DNA of 64,000 nucleotides. Source: Cercis canadensis (taxonomy: Eukaryota; Streptophyta; Magnoliopsida; Fabales; Fabaceae). A program made the position numbers and the translations under genes. Within the stretch, counting starts at the first letter, position 1, and every line of letters begins with the position of its first letter. Shown piece after piece: positions 12,101 through 23,596 of this stretch. The notes beneath the pieces were generated by a model. That model made no database searches and was not told where the DNA came from. It was given only the letters and a program-made list of their open reading frames with translations. The stretch is from contig QAOA01008075.1 in the NCBI GenBank assembly GCA_003255065.1, forward strand, positions 61,194 through 125,193, written 5' to 3'.

Positions 12101-15089
12101 TCAATTATAGTCTGTGCCACCCCTGATGAGAAAGTTCTTCACCTTGTCTTAGAAATAGAAACAAATGATAGACCTGAAACAATAGCATAATAGGGTGATG
12201 ATAAATGATGGTAACTCGGGAAAGGATTTATGGGATGAGGGTTATGAGTCGAACAAGTACTTTTGTGCATGGCAATAGAGGGACTAGCATTATTAAAGTA
12301 GAGAGTGAGTCAATGGGAACCTCCACAAAGCTAGCATTATTTTCAGGATGAGGACGACTATATTATGTGAAAAGAGGAGCTGGAAGTGAGGTAGATGTGT
12401 TAGAATTAATTAGTTTCAGGATGGTAGGATTATTAAAGTAAGAACTGATGTCAGACATGGAAGTGAAGAAGGGCTCCATGTCAAAGAAGATGATTTTGGA
12501 AATGATGTGGCAATTTAAACTTGAAGAGTAGTAGTAGCAATATCCTTCCATGAATGAAATTACCCTAGAAAGATATTTTTACCTTCCTTAGCTTCTAATT
12601 TATCCTGCCTAGGGATGAGATTACAAACAAAACATGTTTAATAAAAAATCCATGGAGGAAGAGAAAAAATAGAGAGATTAGGGAATAAAATAGAATGTGG
12701 TACTTTATCGTGTAACACAGAAGAGGGCATGCAGTTAATTAGTGTTGGGCTGAGGGATCTATTTTGGAATGTTTCTTTGCTAGATTTGGACAGGGATTCG
12801 AGGGCTCTATTGTCTTGACTCTTGATGATCTGCTTTTTTTTTTTCCTCTGTTTATGTATTCTCACTTGCTTCTTTGTATAAAATCTTCATCTTTTATTAA
12901 AAATGAAAAAAGAATTGTTTGTCCTGATAAAATGTTCATTGCAGGTGTGGCTGACTTAGTTGATCAAAACCGCAAGATTGTTTCCGGGTTCAGTGCATTT
13001 TTTCTTAGCTTAGTAAGACCAATACCTTCACGTTGTGTTTCCTTATTTCATTGCTCCATGTTGGTGGGAAGATTGCTTAAGTCTCCTTTGTCTATAAACT
13101 TTGTTTAGAATATAAATTTTATTGAAAGCAATAGATGATTTCATGGACTATTTTATATATATACCATAGGTTTTATTTAATCAAAATGAAGTTTTGTTGA
13201 TTGCTGAGCCCTTAAAATGTGTAGATATGTTTCGCTAGTCATTTTCTCAGTCTCCCCTGTTTCCTGTACTCTTGTCATCTTAGGCAACAAGGTAGTTATA
13301 GAAATAGTGTCTCTTGTATAAGTAAAATTTAAACTCTGAATTTCTCATTGTCTTCAAATGAATTGAATTAGATTTGAGCCAATGAAAACTTCAGTGTTTG
13401 TTAATGTAGGAGTTATTACGCGTCTTTTTCTTGTCCTCCTCCACTCTTTTTGCATCTTGATTACCATTTTTTCTTGTCCTCTTCCTCTCTCTAGCATGAA
13501 TTTTTCTGTAAATTCCCTAAACCAAGTCATAATGCTAACTGATCATGAGCTATGAATTCATTGTTTCCTGTGTCTGCTGCAACTAAATCCTGAAAGTGAG
13601 TCCTACATCAAGGTGCTTATATTATTTCTCTACATTCCTTGAATGCAAAATTTTAATTTGAAGCACTAGGGCTCGACGTATATGGGTAGTCCCACATCAC
13701 AATTAATTTACAAACTATAATATTGGAATTTTCAGGAAGCGACCTTCGACATCGATCTGGCTTGTTTGATTATATTTAGGGAATGCTTTACCTTGGTCGT
13801 GTTATGGGCAGTTTATGATTTAATCAAATATTGTTATGCAGGTGCCCTGGATACAAGTGAGCAAGTCGAGGTCACTGTTGTTAACGGTGAAACCCACAGT
13901 TTTTCTTGTAGCTATTGGACTGGGAACGTATGTTCTGCAAACTTGAATTAGTTTATTTTTTAGTTGTCAATGTCATAGTGCATAACACGGGAAACGTCTT
14001 ATAAGTAAATTTTGCATTACTAGCAGCTTGTTTGCAATGTCAACCTATTGTGAAAAATCATCAACTATTATACTCTCATGATGAATAGTTGGCAGATAAA
14101 ACAAATAAATTGAGACATTAATAATTTTGTAATTCTATCAGCATTACCACTTTATGGTGTTTGGTTGGTACTGTTACTTCATGCTGTATGCTGTGCTAAC
14201 TACCCATGTATGCTTCATTTTGTTTTTCTGTGGGTACTTGATTGATAAAATCATAATGTTCAGTACTCATTTTAAACGTCTGGATTCTGGAAGCTTTTGC
14301 TTTGGGAAAATTATGTGCTTTCTGATAAATTTCCTACTTAGATTCTAATATTTCTACTTGGAGTCATCTATAGTCCAAACAGCATTAGCATTAATACTGA
14401 AACCACCGATTACAATGGCAGACTTCTAATTGCACTTACATCCATTGGTAAAGATTATAAATAAGCTTCTTCAAATCTCTGTAGGAGTAATTTCCAAGAG
14501 GACGAGAGTCCGCAATTTACTAAGATTAGTTAGTATCAATTTGCTGCTGTAAAGGACTTTCAGCTTTAATATCATTGTAATTGAAAATGGACCTTCTTGA
14601 TGTATTGTAGACTTCTTCATCTGTCATTGTTAATATTCAATATCATTGCTTTGGGGAGCCTTTCAGCTATCTCTGGTGGTAGCAAATCAATCTTTTCCAG
14701 GAAAGAAAATTCCAGTGCTCTTATACTTGTTGCAAGCCAGGTGAAAACTAAATCATCTATTCCAGTGCTCTTGTCACATAAATAGCCTTCTTGTGGACCT
14801 TTCTTGCTACAATCTCTGAAGCACTATATGTTGGCATACCTTTCAGAAAACATTGCCTGTAATGGTTGCAGTGATAGAGCCACTTCGTGGTGCACTTGGT
14901 GAATCTGGGTTACTGGTTCTTCCTTGTGTTGCAGCACATCTAAACCAGGTAATTGATGTTTAACTTCCTGTTGGTTCAAATATTTAATCTCTCATACTAA
15001 CCCAAGACTCTCTATAGATTATTTTGGACTCTATTCTTGTAAACTTCTGGCGTCCCAAAGACAATTCCGATAATGTCAAGGCAGCCTGA
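3166..15089 (+). CDS. BASS4: BASS4, plastidial bile-acid:Na+ symporter family protein (14 exons)
   Basis: Exons: 3166-3408, 3604 (or 3625)-3730, 3870-3977, 4084-4151, 6135-6213, 7935-7993, 8112-8180, 9125-9238, 9867-9888, 12945-13012, 13842-13927, 14611-14740, 14847-14948, 15018-15089. Every junction is GT-AG and phases agree, giving about 441-448 aa, close to the 430-440 aa expected for BASS4. The first about 80 residues are Ser/Thr/Asn-rich, as in a plastid transit peptide. The rest is the hydrophobic transporter, with family words SLGCLAEKYYVSKL, MPTTLSSGVALTQ, AGGNSALALAMTVVSNMLG, FVADGVGV and LPCVAAHLNQ. BASS proteins move organic anions with Na+ across the plastid envelope; I know of no established substrate for BASS4. 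The first in-frame ATG is used; a two-codon ATG GCA TAA lies upstream at 3017. Intron 9 (3.06 kb) holds a retroelement insertion. The acceptor of exon 2 is the least certain point. The gene looks intact. Confidence 0.92.
10416..12910 (-). mobile_element. Degenerate Ty1/copia sequence inserted in BASS4 intron 9
   Basis: On the minus strand, from high to low coordinates, there are fragments of the end of integrase (about 12540-12360), the RT N-terminus (12120-11720, with EEMVALHSNGTWDLVP and GWRWIYTVK), the RNase H region (11116-10895, YTDADWADS and GGNLIPWKSNKQ) and the copia C-terminus (10705-10560, DQQADIFTKSLKG). A polypurine-like GCTTGAGGGGGAATGC follows the last stop (plus-strand 10544-10559). 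Stops and frameshifts are numerous. The outer limits are set by a 13-bp repeat, AGAATTGTTTGTC, at 10403-10415 and 12911-12923. The insert is antisense to BASS4 and is removed with the intron. Confidence 0.8.
11620..11778. repeat. About 79-bp tandem duplication inside the intronic copia remnant
   Basis: The segment beginning ACCATAGAGTGATTTA at 11621 recurs from 11700 with a period of 79 bp. The copies differ at a few bases (for example TTAGGTAGCC against TTATGTAGCC). It occurred within already inserted, non-functional element sequence. Confidence 0.75.
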
Positions 15090-15656
15090 GCAGTGGAAAA
15101 GCCAGTTGTTACTGATGATTCTCTGCAGATCCATGTGTATTGGCATATTGGAGAAAAGCACATGTAGCTGCACCTTAGGAAGCACATGTTAAAAATTTTG
15201 CTTGGTGTTTCTTGCCCACCTTATATGAGTTCCCCTGAAATATAGGCTTTTACGACAAAATTAGGTCTTTGTACAAAGTATATGTTTGGAAAATTGTGAT
15301 TATGGTTTTGTTATTTATATTCTATTGTAGTTACATTAGTCTTTCTTTCTATTAATTGGTTCTTTTGTACGTGCAATTTATGATATATTAGTTGTGCAAG
15401 TGTGTGTGATGACACCTTGGTTTTGTTCCCTTTGTGGCTGCTGACAAGTGGAGAACCTAAATGAGCCTAGAATGGATACAAGATACATCATCTGAAATAA
15501 GTATAACTAAGCCAAAACAGGTTCACAGTTAGCTCATCAGACCATGCATTGCCTGCACAACTTGAGACTATCTACTTCGACAATTATAAAAAGCAGGCTG
15601 AGCTCCAAAACTGAAAGTAATGTAAATCTTCAACGCAATGCCTCTGCTGCCATAGG
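15090..15656. other. BASS4 3' flank, no further gene seen
   Basis: The 3' UTR of BASS4 must lie here. No coding frame, RNA gene or clear repeat was recognised before the SINE target duplication starts at 15657. Confidence 0.5.
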
Positions 15657-15670
15657 TTGGCAAATATATA

Positions 15671-16027
15671 TATTTTTTTATAAGCAATATGGTAGTAAGG
15701 ATATGTTATTCTAATGCTATTGGGTAGGACACTAATAGCATGTCTAAGGATAGGTTACTCTAATACTATTGGACAGAACACTAGTGACATGTCTGAGGAT
15801 TCATAAAGAGATAGATAGAGACCCACCTAGAAAATTATGTTCAAGGCACTATTGGCCATTAGAGGAGGTTACTCAATTAGCCCTTAGATACCTGAAGATC
15901 TTCTGGAGCAAGAATGCTCACATAGTAAGATTGTTGGTCGTGGGGAAGTTTGAACTCGGTACTTGAGAAGTGTAAAGCCTTAAGCCGAAACTTTTTGACC
16001 TACTGAACTAACTCATGTTTGCTAGGT
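15671..16027 (-). mobile_element. tRNA-derived SINE, minus strand, with 14-bp target duplication
   Basis: The word TTGGCAAATATATA occurs at 15657-15670 and again at 16028-16041 and brackets the insert. On the minus strand a pol III box A (TAGTTCAGTAG, plus-strand 16000-16010) fits TRGYNNANNNG exactly, and a box B-like GTTCAAACT (15947-15955) follows 45 nt downstream. The 3' end is A-rich (TATTTTTTTATA on the plus strand at about 15669-15681). The body near 15690-15800 holds an internal duplication of about 55-60 bp around the ACTCTAATACTATTGG-type word. Such elements are copied by LINE machinery. Confidence 0.72.
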
Positions 16028-16041
16028 TTGGCAAATATATA

Positions 16042-17589
16042 AGTTTTCTTTGTTTGTGCTACAGCACACTCTTGTTCTTGTGAGTCTTTGAAAATAACTC
16101 CAAAATGTCAACCATTCTGTTTAGACAATGTTGCATCACTGTCCGTTTTGTAACCAAAATACAATTACATTTGAAATTTATCCATATATCCAATTTTTGG
16201 TTGGAAAAGAATGTGCTTCCACCTATTTGTTCAATTTCTTTATTGCCATTGGCACCCACGCGCAACACCTTCTTTCTGTCATTCTTTTATTTGTTTTGCT
16301 TACACGACTATACCAGCGTGTTGCACGCGATATGTGCAAACAAATTGGTGACTAAAATTTTAGCTTTCTTGATGAGATACTCGAGATTTGGTCTAAAGCA
16401 ATTATGATAAAATTTCTATCTTGAGATAGTTGTATCATTTGACTAAGTAATGTCACTTATATATTAGTAATTGTTATGCTAATCCTTTTAAAAGGCGGGG
16501 TAGGACTTTACATTGACTCTTAAAATGTGAGTTTTGGACAAAAGTAGGTTCAATACAGAGCTCATGTAAAATTTAGTAGAGTTGTACAAATCAAATATTA
16601 AATAAATTTTTTTTGACTATTCTTATTTTACTTCTAACTATTTTTGTTTGATTTTTTTTAGCCTTTTTTTAGAATGGCCTACATTATATACTTCAGTAAA
16701 GAATTGCCGATTTTGATTTATACTACATTAATTTCACATTAACTTCACGTTGAGTCTAAAGTATATGTTATTTAAAAGTTAATATAGTGCTACTCAATTT
16801 TAAAATAAGATAGGATAACATAACCCTAACAAATATTTTGTACATGGAAGAAAGAACGTCATTTGCTTTTAAATGTTAAGACATTCCTTTGAAGTGTGGA
16901 GGACCTAAGTACTTGACTTACTTGTAAAATTGCAAAAATACTTCTCTTGTTATGTGGTTATTTTTTTGATATATATCTAACCACAGGTTTATATTTTGAC
17001 AACTCTTAAAAATGCTTGAATTTTATAGTGAACAATTCTTTTTTTGTAGGTAATATATAAGTATTATTATAAGTTATTGAGGCTCGTGACATATTTTAAC
17101 CTTAGAATATGATAACCTTCTTTTCACTCTAAACTTTTTTGTATGAAAAAAAAATATAATAAATAATGCTACCATATTTTACATGTAATAATTATATATA
17201 CAAACACAATAATCACATGACCAGTAAAAAAGATTGTGCTACCTTTAAGAATATTAAAATCTTTTCCCCTAAATTTAATTGTACCAATATAAGGCTACCT
17301 CAATGAGAATACGAGATAGTATTAAATAGTATTACATACACTAGTGTTTCAAGAATATTTCTTCACCTAACTGTACAATTTTCTGTGATTTATATGTTTT
17401 TATAGAAAATAACATAAAAATTGAAAGGAAAATGTCATCTTCATAGCATGCCATAAAGCTTTCCGGGGATTTTCAATGTTGTATAATATTTTTTTTTTGG
17501 TAAGATTCAATGTTGTATAATGGGACCCCTAATCTATTTCAATTCAAGAAAGAGAGGAGGTACCAGTTGTCCTGTTTCTCCTTGACTTC
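16042..17589. other. AT-rich intergenic DNA upstream of MVD
   Basis: No gene was recognised. Near 17474-17521 the word TTCAATGTTGTATAAT occurs twice around a short T-rich filler, which looks like a target duplication around a tiny insertion. The proximal MVD promoter is in the last few hundred bases. Confidence 0.5.
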
Positions 17590-17597
17590 TATATAAG
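17590..17597 (+). promoter_or_regulatory. Probable TATA box of MVD
   Basis: TATATAAG lies 280 bp before the MVD start codon and is followed by pyrimidine-rich leader sequence (TCCCTCTCCTCACTC-type). No ATG occurs between it and the chosen start, consistent with a leader of about 250 nt. Confidence 0.6.
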
Positions 17598-17876
17598 CAC
17601 CTACAATTTCAACAAACAGTTGCACTGACCTGCATTGCTACCAGATTCAGATCCCTCTCCTCACTCTCAGCACAGAGCCGGCTAGTGTTTCATCGCCTTC
17701 CAATTTCTTCGTTAGTTCGTCAATTTCGTCCTCCATTTTCTCTCCCTTTCCTCTATTTTCCCGCTGTTTTGGTTGGCATTTGAAATTCCCAGAACAATTT
17801 TTGATTGCCCAAGTTTATATTTTTACGAATAGCGATATTGTGAATTGTATTGGGTTGAATTGGGCTGTTAGTGGGG

Positions 17877-20800
17877 ATGGGAATGGCGGGTGAATCGCAG
17901 AATTGGGTGCTGATGGTGACTGCACAGACACCCACCAACATTGCTGTGATCAAGTATTGGGGGAAGAGGGATGAATCCCTAATCTTGCCCGTAAATGATA
18001 GCATCAGTGTTACGCTTGATCCGGGTCACCTCTGCACTACCACCACTGTTGCTGTGAGTCCCAGCTTCCAGCAAGATCGTATGTGGCTCAATGGCAAGGT
18101 AAAATTAATCTTATGGGTCATTTGTATCCACTCCATTTTCTAAAATTGATCTTCTGGGTGATTTGTATCCACTGCATTTTCTAAAATTGATCTCCTGGGT
18201 CACATGTTAACCTTCTGCAGAAAATTATATTTTTCTCAAGGAAGGAAAGCTGAATATTCTAAATTGGTATTTTGATTTCTGTGTAAGCAGAACTATGATT
18301 TTTTCTTTCCTTACTTTATGTTTTTGTGAAGTAACGTGTTACATTCTTAAAAGCTGTTTTAGCAAAAAATCAGGTTAAGAATTCACTCTTCATCTTTATC
18401 CTCAAGATTTTTATATAGTTTGCTTTTTGCGGACTCAATCCTGCTGCTTTTCTTGGTTGCATAGCTTTGTTTTTACTTCTGGGAACTAAACTAGACGAGC
18501 CTGGTTTTTATGGGTAACTTTGACAGTTTCACAGCTATTCTTTTACTGCCATCTGTAGCAGTACTGTGTTCTGATTGGAGGGCTGTCTAAGTACCTAACA
18601 TCACAGTTCAGTTGGATTTTAGCTAGTTGATCAACTGAGTAATAAGTCAAAATCAGCAGCATGTTCTTAAGTATTTTTAAGGATAGCTTAAGTTTCAGAT
18701 AATTCTGAATTTCTTCTTTTGTCGAAGTCAGCATTGGTTGTAGCTTTTTGATATATGATATGGCTTCATATAAAATTAAATTGTCTACTTATTCCATCTA
18801 TTATCTTCCATAGGTAGCACAGAAAAATTGTAAACAAAATCAACATATTCAAAATACCGATTAAATATATTCAGTGGTTTCTTTTTACTTGAAATAATTC
18901 ACATTAAAATTTATGAAGATCTTCATTATGTTGTGACATAGGTGTGGCAAAGGAAGCAGTTTATATTTATTTGCAGTTGAATGATGATTTTGAAATTTTG
19001 AGCACTAATAATCATTGTCATTGTTTAACTGGATTGAAGAATAACTTATCTGTATTTGATGAAGTGTAATATTTGGGTTTTTTATTTTTATCCAATTTCC
19101 TGGTTGAAAAAAGCGGAGAAGAAAAAAATAAAAGTATGACTTCAAGTTTTGAATTTATAAATTTCATCAGTAACTATTGATAACTTTTCTAGCTTTCAAA
19201 ATGTATGTTTACGGATCAATAATTATTTCCCTGGTATTGTTAATGTTTGAATAAGTTCATAAATGAAATGTTGTTTATGCCTTTATGGTTGAATAAGTTC
19301 ATGAATGAAACGTTTGGTGTAGGAAATAATTTTAAACCCTAAATATCAATTATTTAATCTTTTCATCCCTGAGAACTGAAGCAACAATACTGAAAATGAT
19401 GAGCTACCAAGACGCTAGTATAGGGAATCTAATTAAATGGTGATTTTCATTTGTTGATTTGTGGCATTTGGTTTTACTGGTTAGTGTAGGAGATTTCCCT
19501 TTCTGGAGGCAGGTACCAGAACTGTTTAAGGGAGATCCGCAATCGCGCTTCTGATGTTGAGGATAAAAAACAGGGTATTAAGATCACAAAGGAGGATTGG
19601 GGTAAATTGCATTTACACATTGCTTCTTACAACAACTTCCCTACTGCAGCTGGACTGGCGTCTTCTGCTGCTGGTTTTGCCTGTCTTGGTAATACACATT
19701 TTAATCTTGATATTTTATATACTGAACTAACTATCTTGCCTGTGATACCTATGACAGTTAAGTGCATTACATTGAGGGCACCTATAGAGTTCCAATAAAT
19801 TGCTAGACTCGGGCACTAATTGACTTCAATTGCAGCACATAGATGCTGTAACTGAGAGCACTAAAGTACTGAATAATTAATCAGTACCCTAATAAAGACA
19901 ATATATTCCAATTGATTAATTATTTACTTCCCCAATATTATACAACAGACACATTTTCCTAGACAAAATGGCTTATTTCATGTTGGATGTCTTGTAAATT
20001 TAGCTTTGGGCTTCTTAGAGGACCAAACTTATTATTCATTAAGGTCTTTGGTGAGCACTATGCTATCCCCACCTCAATTTGGTGGGTTCGGGTGGGACCC
20101 ACCCATTGATTTTGGTATTGTTGCAAAGATATCGAAAAATTGAGTCACCCAGTATGTGCCAAAACACACAGTTCCTTATAAAATGCAAGAACGTCACGAT
20201 ATAGGAAAACGTGCTAAGAAGCAACTTTTTCAAGTTTACTTTTTGGCATGTTTTCTTATATTATGATGTTCTTGCATTTTATAAGGAATTGTGTATTCTG
20301 GCACATACTGGGCGATTTAATTTTTCGAGATCTTTGCAACTACACTAAAATCATGCTGTAGGTCCCACTGGGTCCCATCCAAACCAAACTGAGGTTGGGG
20401 TAGCATAGCCCTCACCAAAGTCTTTTGGCATATTGAATTTCATGTTAATGTATGATTATATTCTATATCCTTTATGAACAGATGTTGCATTTTCAATTTT
20501 ATTCTGTCTAATGCAATTGGAATCTATTTACTCTGCTTTTTAATTTGAATTAGTAAGGTTCATGTTGCCTAGTAGTTTTTATATTAGTCTAAATATTACT
20601 TACTATACGTCATAGTAACTTTATGCCTTCTGCTTTGCAGTTTTTGCCCTTGCAAAGCTAATGAATATCAAAGAAGATGAAAGCCAACTTTCTGCCATTG
20701 CAAGGTCTTTCTTTAGTTGATGAATTAAGAGTTGCAAGTTATTAGTGGCTTGGTTTCATTTTCTAGTCTTTCAATAATATGTAGTGGCATTTATGGAACC

Positions 20801-23560
20801 TGTCATTATATGCAGGCAAGGATCAGGTAGTGCTTGCCGCAGCTTATATGGTGGGTTTGTCAAATGGATAATGGGAAAAGTAAGTTTATTTATTTTCCTC
20901 TTTCATGTTTTCTGTTTTATAGCTCATATTATCATTTAAGAATTCATTTGTGATTCCTGTTATTTGAATTTTTTAAGGAGGAGAATGGAAATGACAGTCT
21001 TGCAGTTCAACTTGTTGATGAAAAGCACTGGGATGATCTTTTTATTGTTATTGCTGTGGTATGTACATACTTTTATTCTTCATTCTAATGAGTGGATGAA
21101 TTTACTGTTGATTTTGGACTGTTAACATCTTTCACTTAAAATGGTCTGGTTTGGTCATTTTTCAAACTTAAACCCATTGTTTTTGATGACCAGTTTCTCA
21201 TATCAGTTTTTAAGATTTATTTTTCAGTCTGTTTTGTCTTATTATTAATTGATTTAAATCTTGGATATTTAATATGTTTGGACTTCGAAGATTCAATCTC
21301 TTCAAAGCTCTGTGCAATATTCATTAATTGATTTCTAATAGAAACTACTCATTTGATTTCACATGCCTTATAATATCAAAATGTCATCTGTGTAATGTTC
21401 AGGTTGTGGAATTCTATAGATATCAAATCCTATATTCATTTTGTTTTTCTCTTTGAACTTTATAGACATTATTTACTATTTGCTGTGGGCTTAGGTTTTT
21501 TGAACATTGTTAAAGCAACAGTATTATGCCTTTGGATCTTTTTTGTGGGTTTTAGTTGTCTAGTTTGTGGTTAGGGCCTGTTTGTAACCTTATTCAACAC
21601 TACTAGAAATAGTTCTAATGCATAACTATTTCAATTGCATTTGATAACACGTTATTTTCTGACTATTTTCATTCGAATACTCTAAACCTTTGCAATTGTG
21701 TTGTGTAATCACCATAAATGCTAAAAATCTTAGGTTAAATTACACTGTTCATCCCTGTAGTTTACACTTTTTTGCAATTTCAACCCTACTTTAATTTGAT
21801 CAATTTAGTCAAATTGGATGGGGCCACTAGAAAATTGACAGTAAGTGCTTATGTGGCATATTTTTGTAAAATAAAAATTTTAAAATGATAATGTGGCATG
21901 CCCTTCCACTGCTGTCATACATGGCATTAATATATTGCAGATGCCACACTCCACCAGTCAACATCCTCTACAGCACCACCTTCACTGCTGTGGCTGTCAT
22001 TAACATCACCATTAGTGTCAACCTCATTTACCTCTGTACCACCAATTTTGTTTTCATTGGATATTATAACCCTAATGCCACTTTTATCATTGTTCTCACT
22101 GCCAAGTGCCACCTTGTTGCTGCCCATTCTGTCTTGTGTAAATCATATTAAAATTCTGTTATTCTGTGTAATTTTATACTTAAATTTCAACTTCCTACAT
22201 GTTGGCACCAGTTCAACACTAATTTATCAATTCAACATTTTGAATTTTTTAATGCTACAATATTAATTCACAGTATAAATTCACTATATTGGTAAAGCTT
22301 TTAGGACAAATAGTTACTGAATACAGTACTAATGTTGTTCTTGTTCATCTTTATTTTTAGTTTGTATGTCAGATTCATCTTTTGGGGTGGCATGCAACTT
22401 GTGCCTGCACTTTTGTCACTTTTTTAGTGGGTTTGAGCTCAATTCATATCTTCGGTTCTCTTCTGATAGATGAAACACAGAATGGACTGTTAAGCTATTT
22501 CATTTTCTTTTTAATGGACAACTTAGACATACATTGTTAATCCTCTATTTCTCTTATAGTAGGCCTTTCTAGCTTCCTTTCTGTACAAGGGATTCTGAAT
22601 ACCAGAGGCTTCGATTGTTGATTTATGTTTGCATCTAATAAAGGCTTCAATTTTTCTGAATTATTTTATGGGAAAAAAAGAACTTTTGTACTTTAATGTT
22701 TGTAGTATTTTAAAATGGAAAGAAATTTGCTTCTTACTAAATCTCAGATAATAAAGTAATTGAGGTGTAAGTTGTAGACTGTGCTGATGGTTAAATAATA
22801 GCCATTCGAAATTTTCCACAACTTTTAGATTCTTTTACTTGTCAGAACTAAGTTATTTATCTTGTGAACTATCTAGATCATCCTATTCATCTTGATACTG
22901 TATCTACCCTGTTATATATCTCCTATGGCAAAGTTTTCTCAATATTTAAATCTTGTTATTAACTTTTAGGTTAGTTCACGGCAGAAGGAAACAAGTAGCA
23001 CCACTGGAATGCGTGAGAGTGTCCAAACAAGTTTACTTTTGCAACATAGAGCAAAGGTAGTTCACCTCCCTTCTTTCTATGAGTTTAGAGTCAACCTCAG
23101 TATTTTAAGTTGGATTATATTTTTATATGTCCTTTTCTCATATGGACTGCAATAGGAAGTAGTGCCAAAGCGCATATTGCAAATGGAAGAAGCCATTAGA
23201 AATCGTGATTTTGCATCTTTTGCTCAACTGACCTGTGCGGATAGTAATCAGTTTCATGCAGTCTGCCTAGATACAAGTCCCCCTGTATTTTACATGAATG
23301 ACACATCGCACAGGTGATCTCTGATAATTTTGATAGTAGTTGCTATTGTTTCTATTTGATCACCAAGTGCAGCACAAATCTTTTCTAATTTATTATCGAT
23401 GATTTAATACATTTCAGGATAATCAGCATTATTGAAAAGTGGAACCGTTCAGAAGAAACTCCCCAGGTTTGAATTACCACTTTCTTGGTAATAACAATGT
23501 CTTCTATCTAGAAAGGTTGTTGAGGTTGAAAGCCTTTAAAATACTTCTTGTCAATCACTG

Positions 23561-23596
<36 letters not shown>

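Noticed and set aside
21730-22150. MULE-like end (AAATTACACTGTTCATCCCTG) in MVD intron 5
   Set aside because: No matching inverted end was found within the intron, so an element cannot be delimited.
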